Assembly (NCBI GenBank): GCA_025935435.1
Contig: JAICVH010000213.1
Coordinates: 1 to 5,211 of the forward strand
Source of the DNA: Burkholderiales bacterium
GTDB taxonomy: Bacteria; Pseudomonadota; Gammaproteobacteria; Burkholderiales; Casimicrobiaceae
Length of the DNA stretch: 5,211 nucleotides
Direction of reading: 5' to 3'
In this document: one piece after another, positions 1-5,141 of the stretch
Numbering within the stretch: position 1 is the stretch's first letter
How the letters are laid out: each line of letters opens with the position of its first letter
Translations under genes and position numbers: made by a program
Notes under the pieces: generated by a model
Databases searched by the model: none
The model's input: the letters and a program-made list of their open reading frames with translations, nothing else
What the model was told of the DNA's origin: nothing

Positions 1-452
1 AGCACGAGCATTCGTGCGATCTCGTGCCCCGTGAGCGGCGGCGGCAATGCGTCGGTAAGGCCCGCGCCGTAGCGCGCAGGATCCCGCGCATACGCGATGA
101 CGCGCCGGGCACCCGTTGTCATTGCGCGCCGGATCGCCCGATGCGATTCGTCGCCGCCCAGCACCAGTGCCCAGTCGAAGCGTTGGCGTCGCAATTGCAA
201 GGCGAGCGGGATGTGGCGCAGCGCCGCGGACACGCTCAGCCGACGTCCGCTGCGCACGCGCGGGTATACCCAGGTCTTCGCGAGCGCCGGATGATCACGC
301 GCGACCCATGCGTTGTAGTCGTTCGCGAGCAGGTGAATTTCCGCGTGCGGTAGCGCACGCGCGAGTTCGCTGATCACCGGCCGCGTCAACAGCAGGTCGC
401 CGAGCTTGTCCCGCTTGACGAGCAGGATGCGGTTAGAATCGGCGCCTCGCAT
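1..452 (-). CDS. Glycosyltransferase family 9 (LPS heptosyltransferase type), N-terminal part
   Basis: Partial gene: 150 codons are visible from an ATG at 452 and the frame runs open off the left edge. Seen: the N-terminus reads ILLVKRDKLGDLLLTRPV (residues 9-26), the family-9 opening in which a strand leads into a Gly-Asp pair (G18-D19), followed by a helix ending in LPHAEIHLLAND. Later come FDWALVLGGDE (second core strand) and, near the edge, GHEIARMLVL, resembling the HExxRxxxLL element of the family. Known of the family: these enzymes add heptose, or a related sugar, to the LPS inner core on the cytoplasmic face of the inner membrane; the Asp of the GD pair corresponds to the proposed catalytic base in WaaC. 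Only the N-terminal, acceptor-side domain is visible, so WaaC, WaaF and WaaQ types cannot be told apart. The frame stays open upstream of 452, but no ATG or GTG start precedes it; a TTG lies 10 codons upstream. No clear Shine-Dalgarno precedes the ATG. It is divergent from the ligase gene. Confidence 0.85.
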   Translation of the reverse strand, partial: MRGADSNRILLVKRDKLGDLLLTRPVISELARALPHAEIHLLANDYNAWVARDHPALAKTWVYPRVRSGRRLSVSAALRHIPLALQLRRQRFDWALVLGGDESHRAIRRAMTTGARRVIAYARDPARYGAGLTDALPPPLTGHEIARMLV

Positions 453-499
453 GCGGCGCGGTCGGGGAGAATCGAACAAGATCCGCGCCAGGCAGCCTG
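453..499. promoter_or_regulatory. Short divergent gap between GT9 and ligase genes
   Basis: Only 47 bp separate the two divergent start codons, so any promoters must lie here or inside the opposite reading frames. For the plus strand a TAGAAT hexamer at 434-439, inside the GT9 start region, resembles a -10 box; the only good -35-like hexamer upstream (TTGACG, 415-420) is 13 bp away, too close for a normal spacer. The palindrome CGCATGCG (448-455) sits over the GT9 start codon. For the ligase start, the only Shine-Dalgarno-like bases are AGG at 490-492. The assignment as a promoter region rests mainly on geometry. Confidence 0.35.
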
Positions 500-1873
500 A
501 TGACCGATCATATCAACCGCTGGCTGCTCGGCTTTGCCGCAGCCTACCTGTTCCTGTTGCCTACGAACGCCGTGCGTTTCGCGCATTCGATCGCGTTCGC
601 CGGCGCCGGTCTGCTCGCGGTGGTTGCGTTCGTCATCGCGTGGCGCGATCGCGGAACGCGAATTCCGCTCGCCGGTCCGTGGATCCTCGTGCCGCTGTTC
701 ACGTGGGCCGCCTGGTCCGGCCTGTCGCTCACGTGGTCGATCGATCCACTGTATTCGCAGCGTCAGCTCGCGCGCGAGGTGATGGACAGCCTGCTTGCGA
801 TGCTCGTGTTCTACGTCGCTGCGCGCGATGCACGCAGCATGCGAGTGCTGATCGGCGCAGCGCTCGCGAGCTTTGCGTGCTTTGCGCTGCTCGCACTCGG
901 CATGACGATTGTCGAGGGATCGTGGGATGCCGGGCGCTGGCACCACGGCGTGGGACCCTGGTCGACGTGGGTCGTGCTGATCGCGCCGTTCATGTTCGCG
1001 TGGATAGCGCCGCCGCCGGCCGGTTTCGGCGGTGGCACGCGCTTCGTCGTCGTGGGCCTTGCGTTGCTTGGCCTGCTGATCGTGACGGCAAGGATGACGG
1101 ACAACCGCGTCGTCTGGATCGCGCTCGCCGCCGTATTCGCGACGGCGTCGCTCGCCGCCGCGTTGCGCTGGCCACAGACGTTCACCCGCACACCGGTGCG
1201 CTGGATCGCACCGATCGCCGTGCTGCTGTTCGTGCTCGCGCTCGCCTTCGCCGACGTGCTCGAGGAACGCGCCGAAGTGCTCGCGCCTGACGGCAGCGTG
1301 GCCATTTCGATCGAGCGCGATCCGCGGCTCACGCTGTGGGAACACGTCATGTCGCGTATCGGTGAACGGCCGTGGACCGGTTACGGATTCGGCCGCCGCA
1401 TTCTCGCCGAACCGCTCGCGCGTGAAATGGGCGACCCGCTGCTTGCGCACGCGCACAATGTCTTCGCGAGCCAGTGGCTGCAAACCGGTGCGGTCGGCAT
1501 GCTCGCGTTCGTCGCGTTCCTCGGGGCGCTGCTGTTGCGGTATCTGCGCTTCGTGCGCTCGCGCGACGACACGCTGGCGTTCGTCGGCGTGGCCGGTGTC
1601 GCACTGCTCGCCGGGTTCCTGGTGAAGGACATCACCGACGACTTCCTCTTTCGCAGCAACGCGAAGGAGTTGTGGGCGCTGACGGCGATGTTGCTCGGCT
1701 ACGGCGTTCGTCGCGAACGGAGCCTTGCAGCAGGCGACACGGCGACGGTCACCGAGCGCTCGAACGCCGCCGCCGAACCGGCGCAACGACCTTCGGCGAG
1801 CGTCACCGCCGGCGTGGCGCCCGCAACGGCAGCGCCACTGCCTCCTCCGCACCGTCAATCGGAATCGGCTTGA
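500..1873 (+). CDS. waaL: O-antigen ligase / polymerase family membrane protein (WaaL-type)
   Basis: 457-residue integral membrane protein with about 12 hydrophobic segments, the clearest near residues 7-22, 29-47, 60-78, 114-138, 153-171, 181-197, 204-222, 234-252, 331-348, 357-377 and 389-403. A long hydrophilic loop (about 253-330) lies before the last three, as in WaaL/Wzy_C proteins, where it is periplasmic. Two family marks are visible: TDNRVVW (200-206), matching the Arg motif (often SRGAW) at the start of a helix, and HAHNVFASQWLQTG (317-330), matching the His motif of the loop. Known role: WaaL moves O-polysaccharide from undecaprenyl diphosphate to core-lipid A in the periplasm; Wzy polymerases and protein O-glycosylation ligases share this fold. 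The GT9 neighbour favours a ligase, but a polymerase is not excluded. The tail after residue 405 is low-complexity (Ala, Pro, Ser, Thr), and its last 23 residues are encoded antisense to the wbpM 3' end. ATG 500 is the only plausible start: a TAG at 434-436 closes the frame upstream, with no ATG, GTG or TTG between. Confidence 0.85.
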   Translation: MTDHINRWLLGFAAAYLFLLPTNAVRFAHSIAFAGAGLLAVVAFVIAWRDRGTRIPLAGPWILVPLFTWAAWSGLSLTWSIDPLYSQRQLAREVMDSLLAMLVFYVAARDARSMRVLIGAALASFACFALLALGMTIVEGSWDAGRWHHGVGPWSTWVVLIAPFMFAWIAPPPAGFGGGTRFVVVGLALLGLLIVTARMTDNRVVWIALAAVFATASLAAALRWPQTFTRTPVRWIAPIAVLLFVLALAFADVLEERAEVLAPDGSVAISIERDPRLTLWEHVMSRIGERPWTGYGFGRRILAEPLAREMGDPLLAHAHNVFASQWLQTGAVGMLAFVAFLGALLLRYLRFVRSRDDTLAFVGVAGVALLAGFLVKDITDDFLFRSNAKELWALTAMLLGYGVRRERSLAAGDTATVTERSNAAAEPAQRPSASVTAGVAPATAAPLPPPHRQSESA

Positions 1874-3707
1874 TCGACGCGCCCGCGGGTGGCGCGTACT
1901 CCGGTATCCAGACGCGCATCCGCGCGCGCACTTCCGCATCGTCGGCGACGCGATCGCGCTCGCACCAGGCGACGAGTTGCTTGACCGCATCGCGATCGGC
2001 GGCCCGCGCCTGCGCAACGTGCAGTTTCGGGTGCGTTGTCGGCTTGGTGGCCTCCTCGGATGCGAGTGGCTCCTCGTAGAGTTTTTCCCCCGGACGCAAG
2101 CCGGTGAACACGATCGCGACGTGATCGGGGTCTGCGCCATAGAGGCGAATCATGTCGCGCGCGAGATCGACGATGCGCACCGGTTCGCCCATGTCCAGCG
2201 TCAGGATCTCGCCGCCGCGGCCCTGCAGTCCCGCCTGCATCAGCAACTGTGTCGCCTCGGCCGACGACATGAAGAAACGCGTGATGTCCGGATGCGTCAC
2301 GGTCACCGGTCCGCCGCGCGCGATCTGCTCGGCGAAGCGCGGGATGACGCTGCCGGCGCTGCCGAACACGTTGCCGAAGCGGACGATGACGAACTGCGTG
2401 ATGCCCTCCTGCAGGCTCTGGCATACCTGTTCCGCGACACGCTTGGTCGCGCCCATCACCGACGTCGGATTGACCGCCTTGTCCGTTGACACCAGCACGA
2501 ATTTTTCGACTTTCGCTGCGACTGCGGCGCGTGCGATCACCCACGTGCCGTAGGCGTTGTTGCGCACTGCCTGCCACGCGTTCATTTCCTCCATCAGCGG
2601 AACGTGCTTGTACGCGGCGGCGTGGAAGATCACGTCGGGCTTTTCGCGCGCGAGCGTCTCCTCGACGATCGACGCGTGCTTGACGTCGCCGACGACCGCG
2701 ACGACACCGAGCTGCGGAAACGCATCGACGAGCGCCGTCTTGATCTCGTAGAGCGCCGCTTCGGACAGTTCGAACAGGACGAGCCGCGCGGGCCGGAAGC
2801 GCGCGATCTGCCGGCACAGTTCCGAGCCGATCGATCCTCCGGCGCCCGTCACCATGACGACGCGATTGCCGAGCCATTCGGCAATGCCCGCGTTGTCGAG
2901 GACGACCGGGTCGCGGCCGAGCAGGTCGTCGAGCTCGACGGTGCGCACCATCGTGAGTGGCGTACGACCCGACATCAGGTCCTCGTACGCGGGAACCGTG
3001 AGCGCTTCGACATGCGCGGCGGCACACAGCTCGGCGACGCGCCGACGCACGACGTGGTGCGCCGACGGCAGCGCGATGATGACCCTGCGCACGCCGTAGC
3101 GACGCACCCAGGTTTCGAGCTCCGCAATGGGACCGAGGACGCTCACATTGCGCAGCAGACGCCCATGCTTGGTCACGTCGTCGTCGAGCAGGCCGACGAC
3201 GCGCCATTGGCGGCTGCGCGCCATTTCGATCGTCAGTCGCGCGCCCGCCTCGCCCGCGCCGACGACGATGACCGGCTCACCGAGCGCGGCGAGCGGGCTG
3301 TACAACCGATGTTCCTTCCACAGCCGGAATGCGAAACGCGAGCCGGCCATCAGGAAGATCAATACGATCGGATAGAAGAACAGCACGCTGCGAGGCACGA
3401 CCGCCTGCAGCTTCAACATGACGAGCACGAGCGGAATGAGGATCGCGCCGAGTCCCGCCGCGAGCACGATCCGTTGCAGATCGAGGAGGCTTGCGAATCG
3501 CCACAAACCGCGGTAGAGGCCGAGCGCCAGGAAAATGCCCGCCTGCAACGGCAGGATCCACGCAAGCGTGAACCACATGTCCGTGATGAACGGCTCGCGG
3601 AGCTCGAGATTGAACCGAAGCCAGTAGATGCCGGACCAGGCGATCGCTGCCATGCACGTGTCGTGCAGAAATGCGAGCGCCGCACGCCAGTTCACGCGGA
3701 ACGTCAT
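1803..3707 (-). CDS. wbpM: Membrane-bound nucleotide-sugar 4,6-dehydratase (WbpM/CapD/FlaA1 type)
   Basis: 634 residues, close to the usual length of large WbpM-type enzymes. Four N-terminal TM segments (about 9-30, 47-67, 77-99, 107-125) precede a first Rossmann-like domain with GAGEAGA (150-156) and a second, catalytic SDR domain with TGAGGSIG (287-294, NAD(P) binding). The expected SDR triad is Ser-Met-Lys rather than Ser-Tyr-Lys: S407, M418 and K422, within STDKAVNPTSVMGATK. That replacement is characteristic of WbpM, so it is a family trait here, not a defect. LRPGEKLYEE (537-546) is another family mark. Known reaction: UDP-GlcNAc to UDP-4-keto-6-deoxy-GlcNAc, the route to QuiNAc or FucNAc in O-antigens, at the cytoplasmic side of the inner membrane. 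I chose the ATG at 3707 because its ATGA overlaps the upstream gene's TGA; a longer frame from 3746 would add 13 polar residues and overlap 43 bp. No Shine-Dalgarno precedes 3707, suggesting translational coupling. The residues after IPEYAP (601-606) are a non-conserved tail overlapping the ligase gene. No 4-keto reductase is present in the window. Confidence 0.93.
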   Translation of the reverse strand: MTFRVNWRAALAFLHDTCMAAIAWSGIYWLRFNLELREPFITDMWFTLAWILPLQAGIFLALGLYRGLWRFASLLDLQRIVLAAGLGAILIPLVLVMLKLQAVVPRSVLFFYPIVLIFLMAGSRFAFRLWKEHRLYSPLAALGEPVIVVGAGEAGARLTIEMARSRQWRVVGLLDDDVTKHGRLLRNVSVLGPIAELETWVRRYGVRRVIIALPSAHHVVRRRVAELCAAAHVEALTVPAYEDLMSGRTPLTMVRTVELDDLLGRDPVVLDNAGIAEWLGNRVVMVTGAGGSIGSELCRQIARFRPARLVLFELSEAALYEIKTALVDAFPQLGVVAVVGDVKHASIVEETLAREKPDVIFHAAAYKHVPLMEEMNAWQAVRNNAYGTWVIARAAVAAKVEKFVLVSTDKAVNPTSVMGATKRVAEQVCQSLQEGITQFVIVRFGNVFGSAGSVIPRFAEQIARGGPVTVTHPDITRFFMSSAEATQLLMQAGLQGRGGEILTLDMGEPVRIVDLARDMIRLYGADPDHVAIVFTGLRPGEKLYEEPLASEEATKPTTHPKLHVAQARAADRDAVKQLVAWCERDRVADDAEVRARMRVWIPEYAPPAGASIKPIPIDGAEEAVALPLRAPRRR

Positions 3708-4738
3708 GAGGGCAGATGTGCGGGAATGTTGGTCTTCTTGCGCCAATGATAATCAATCGTCGCAAACAACGTGCAGACGACGGCAATCCACGCAGCGAGC
3801 GCCCACCAACCCATATCGGGCGCACGCACGCGGCAGACGAGCGCCGTCGCCGCGGATCCCAGCATCGTCGCGACATACACGGCGAGCGTGCCGCCATGGC
3901 CGGCGCCGAGCTGATGGAGCCGCTGATAGAAATGGCCTCGGTGACCTTCCCACAAACGCTCCCTGCGACGCGCACGCCGTATGAGCGTCAACGTCGCATC
4001 GGCGATGAAGGGCAAGAACACGAGCAGCGGAAACCACGCCGACCATGCGCCCGCGACGAATCCCGCGATGCCGAACGCCGCGGCCAGGTAGCCGAGCGGC
4101 ACCGCACCCACGTCGCCGAGGAACATCGAAGCGCGCGGACGGTTGACCGCGAGAAACGGCAGGATCGCGGCCACGAGTGCAAAGCACGCGGGCGCCCACG
4201 CGTGCAACGCTCGCGCATCGTCGGCCAGCAGGAACACGAGACCCTGCGCGGTAAAGCCGATCGCCGCCATCGAGGCTGCGAGTCCGTCGGTCCCATCCAT
4301 GAAGTTGTAGAGGTTCGACGACCACGCAATCACGACCGCGAACGCGAGCGTCGATCCGGCGAGCACCCAAGGATCGTGCGCAACTCGCCCGTTTGCCGCG
4401 AGAAAATAGGCGGTCCATAACGCCGCGAGACCGTGCACGGTGAGGCGCGGCAGCACGCGCACTTCCCGCACATCGTCGACCGCCGAGACGCCGGCGAGCG
4501 CCGCCCACGCGGGGAGCCATGACGCGACGCCGCCGGGAAAGGGGGGTGACGCAACGGCCATCGACGCTAGGTAGCCGAGCCACACGGCGTACCCGCCGGC
4601 CCGTGGCACCGGCGTGGCGTGCAGCGACCGGCGGTTGGGGACGTCCGGGGGCAATGCCACCGCCCCGCGCCGCATCGCCGCGACGGCGAGCGCGCTCACA
4701 GCGGCGGCAACAAGCGGAGCGGCAAAAAGGGCGTCCAT
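3704..4738 (-). CDS. wbpL: Polyprenyl-phosphate HexNAc-1-phosphate transferase (WecA/WbpL type)
   Basis: 344-residue polytopic membrane protein of the MraY/WecA (family 4) superfamily; WecA is usually somewhat longer and WbpL about this size. Motifs in order: PNRRSLHATPVPRAGG (34-49), the cytoplasmic loop after the first TM; the Asp pair D88-D89 in VDDVREV, associated with Mg2+ binding; NLYNFMDGTDGLA (142-154) with D148 and D151; FLGDVG (206-211); and HRGHFYQRL (266-274), the His-rich C-terminal loop that marks the WecA/WbpL branch rather than MraY. Known role: it transfers GlcNAc-, QuiNAc- or FucNAc-1-phosphate from a UDP-sugar to undecaprenyl phosphate, the first committed step of O-unit synthesis at the inner membrane. 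The sugar cannot be read from sequence; the overlapping wbpM favours a 6-deoxy-HexNAc, by analogy with Pseudomonas wbpL-wbpM. The stop TGA (3706-3704) overlaps the wbpM ATG. Just before the ATG the minus strand reads CTGAGG with no spacer, an unusually close Shine-Dalgarno; no in-frame ATG, GTG or TTG lies between an upstream TAA (about 4838-4840) and this start. Confidence 0.92.
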   Translation of the reverse strand: MDALFAAPLVAAAVSALAVAAMRRGAVALPPDVPNRRSLHATPVPRAGGYAVWLGYLASMAVASPPFPGGVASWLPAWAALAGVSAVDDVREVRVLPRLTVHGLAALWTAYFLAANGRVAHDPWVLAGSTLAFAVVIAWSSNLYNFMDGTDGLAASMAAIGFTAQGLVFLLADDARALHAWAPACFALVAAILPFLAVNRPRASMFLGDVGAVPLGYLAAAFGIAGFVAGAWSAWFPLLVFLPFIADATLTLIRRARRRERLWEGHRGHFYQRLHQLGAGHGGTLAVYVATMLGSAATALVCRVRAPDMGWWALAAWIAVVCTLFATIDYHWRKKTNIPAHLPS

Positions 4739-4777
4739 CCTCAGGTCGGGCGCCGCCGGCGTCGCGAAGCCGTTTTT

Positions 4778-4801
4778 GCTCGCGAAATCGCGTTTCCGAG
4801 C
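4778..4801 (-). repeat. Long imperfect hairpin 40 nt upstream of wbpL
   Basis: Arms GCTCG+GAAA (4778-4782 and 4784-4787) and TTTC+CGAGC (4793-4796 and 4797-4801) give 9 bp with one bulged C (4783) and a 5-nt loop. It would fold in the wbpL leader about 40-63 nt before the ATG. No T-tract follows on either strand, so it is not a terminator. It could stabilise the leader RNA or be a regulator site in DNA. Confidence 0.4.
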
Positions 4802-4817
4802 AACGATCGAACGTGCA

Positions 4818-4859
4818 AGCGGCCTTCCACCCGGTGGTTATCGCAGAAAAAAGGCCGTT
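4818..4859 (-). repeat. Nested inverted repeat in the wbpL leader
   Basis: Outer arms CGGCCTT (4820-4826) and AAGGCCG (4851-4857) are perfect complements and extend outward through a possible G-U pair to an A-T pair (4818/4859). Inside lies a second hairpin, CCAC-CCG-GTGG (4827-4837). The arm at 4851-4857 is also used by the terminator-like hairpin 4847-4866, so the two structures exclude each other. On the minus transcript the outer partner is made after the T-tract, so this is not a classical antiterminator. Confidence 0.4.
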
Positions 4860-4866
4860 CCGCGGC
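4847..4866 (-). terminator. Terminator-like hairpin and T-tract in the wbpL leader
   Basis: Read on the minus strand: GCCG (4866-4863), loop CGGAA, CGGC (4857-4854), then C and six T residues (4852-4847). A short all-GC stem followed by T6 is the minimal form of an intrinsic terminator. It lies upstream of wbpL and downstream of the candidate -10 at 4917-4922, the place for an attenuator. The stem is only 4 bp, so it may be inefficient or fortuitous. Confidence 0.3.
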
Positions 4867-4916
4867 GCGTCGCGAACGAGCCCCGGTTAACCTGCCATTT
4901 CCCTTTGTCGATCATC

Positions 4917-4922
4917 ATTTTA
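4917..4922 (-). promoter_or_regulatory. Candidate -10 box for the wbpL-wbpM operon
   Basis: The minus strand reads TAAAAT here, five of six matches to TATAAT, in the most AT-rich patch upstream of wbpL. No good -35 hexamer lies 16-18 bp upstream (the bases there are GC-rich), so the call is weak and may need an activator. If used, transcription would start near 4910 and give a leader of about 170 nt before the wbpL ATG. Confidence 0.3.
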
Positions 4923-4926
4923 GCGC

Positions 4927-4944
4927 GCAACGCTCATGCAACGC
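4927..4944. repeat. Direct repeat GCAACGC, 11-bp period
   Basis: GCAACGC occurs at 4927-4933 and again at 4938-4944, an offset of 11 bp, about one helical turn. It lies just upstream of the candidate wbpL -10 box, where tandem half-sites for a regulator could sit. Seven-base repeats also arise by chance in GC-rich DNA. Confidence 0.25.
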
Positions 4945-4969
4945 GGCCCCGGCGGCACCCACGTTCCGA

Positions 4970-4987
4970 TGTTGCTTCGGCACAACA
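4970..4987. promoter_or_regulatory. Inverted repeat TGTTG-N8-CAACA, possible operator
   Basis: TGTTG (4970-4974) and CAACA (4983-4987) are perfect complements spanning 18 bp, the usual size for a dimeric repressor or activator site. It lies about 40 bp upstream of the candidate -35 of the exported-protein gene and about 50 bp upstream of the minus-strand -10, between the two promoters. The centre contains CTTCGG, which as RNA could form a UUCG-type loop, but nothing indicates it is transcribed. Confidence 0.3.
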
Positions 4988-5023
4988 GCGCGCAAGGCAT
5001 GCGAATGCACGCGGAGAGTTGCC

Positions 5024-5053
5024 TTGCCAATGCTTTCCCCCGTTTGGCACAAT
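5024..5053 (+). promoter_or_regulatory. Candidate sigma70 promoter for the exported-protein gene
   Basis: TTGCCA (5024-5029, five of six matches to TTGACA), an 18-bp spacer, then CACAAT (5048-5053, four of six matches to TATAAT) preceded by TGG (5045-5047), which fits an extended -10. Transcription would start near 5060 and give a leader of about 87 nt that opens almost at once with a hairpin. The spacing and the extended -10 make this the best promoter in the window, but it is a motif reading only. Confidence 0.45.
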
Positions 5054-5060
5054 GGGTCGC

Positions 5061-5086
5061 AACTTCTCGTAAGAGTTGAGAAGGTT
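5061..5086 (+). promoter_or_regulatory. Hairpin at predicted 5' end of the exported-protein mRNA
   Basis: CTTCTC (5063-5068) pairs perfectly with GAGAAG (5078-5083) across a 9-nt loop; AA (5061-5062) also pairs with TT (5085-5086), leaving G5084 bulged, for 8 bp in all. If transcription starts near 5060, this is a 5'-terminal stem-loop like those that stabilise some outer-membrane-protein mRNAs. Its 3' arm contains the Shine-Dalgarno of the small ORF at 5090, so folding would reduce that ORF's translation. Confidence 0.45.
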
Positions 5087-5089
5087 CCG

Positions 5090-5134
5090 ATGGCAGGCGC
5101 AAAAGGCGGTTTCCTTGCCAAATTTTTCCGTTAG
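5090..5134 (+). CDS. Possible 14-codon upstream ORF (leader peptide)
   Basis: Too short for ordinary gene calling. It encodes MAGAKGGFLAKFFR and ends at TAG (5132-5134). A good Shine-Dalgarno, AGAAGG (5079-5084), stands 5 nt before the ATG. The stop lies 12 nt before the next gene's ATG and its last base joins that gene's GAGGAGAG ribosome site, so a ribosome ending here would cover or reload the downstream start. The two frames are in phase, separated by this single TAG. The peptide is basic with a Phe-rich end; I recognise no family, and it does not resemble an amino-acid attenuator (no run of one regulatory codon). It could be a true leader peptide or chance. Confidence 0.35.
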   Translation: MAGAKGGFLAKFFR

Positions 5135-5141
5135 AGGAGAG
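5134..5141 (+). promoter_or_regulatory. Strong ribosome binding site of the exported-protein gene
   Basis: GAGGAGAG with core GGAG at 5136-5139, 7 nt before the ATG at 5147: the best ribosome site in the window and what fixes the start. It overlaps the TAG of the 14-codon upstream ORF by one base. GAGGAG can also pair, with one G-U pair, with CTTCTC at 5063-5068. Confidence 0.8.

Noticed and set aside
407..422. Missing catalytic tyrosine in the WbpM SDR motif, numbered as WbpM residues
   Set aside because: Met in place of Tyr (S-M-K triad) is the normal state in WbpM-type dehydratases, so it is not a sign of an inactive enzyme.
386..2140. Open frame of 584 codons on the minus strand across the ligase gene
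   Set aside because: It is antisense to a clear membrane protein, is very rich in Arg, His and Gln with no family motif, and runs into the wbpM C-terminus in another frame; typical of high-GC DNA.
1855..3207. Open frame of 450 codons on the minus strand inside wbpM
   Set aside because: A frame-shifted reading of wbpM, extremely Arg/Ala rich; the wbpM frame itself carries all motifs without interruption, so there is no frameshift to explain.
2604..3749. Open frame of 381 codons on the plus strand across wbpM
   Set aside because: Antisense to the well-supported dehydratase, with a composition dominated by Arg, Glu, Asp and His and no motif; it mirrors the codon pattern of the real gene.
4757..4777. 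CGGC-N8-GCCG followed by T5, a terminator-like element on the plus strand
   Set aside because: The stem is only 4 bp with an 8-nt loop, and no plus-strand gene lies upstream; at most it would end antisense transcripts leaving the wbpL region.
5045..5060. Sigma54-like promoter TGGCAC...GC upstream of the exported-protein gene
   Set aside because: The invariant GG and GC are 11 bp apart (5046-5047 and 5059-5060) instead of the strict 10, and the -12 half is a poor match.
4619..5134. Open frame of 171 codons spanning the wbpL 5' end and the intergenic region
   Set aside because: It starts antisense within wbpL, crosses non-coding DNA with changing composition and has no recognisable domain. 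Only its last 14 codons have a credible ribosome site.
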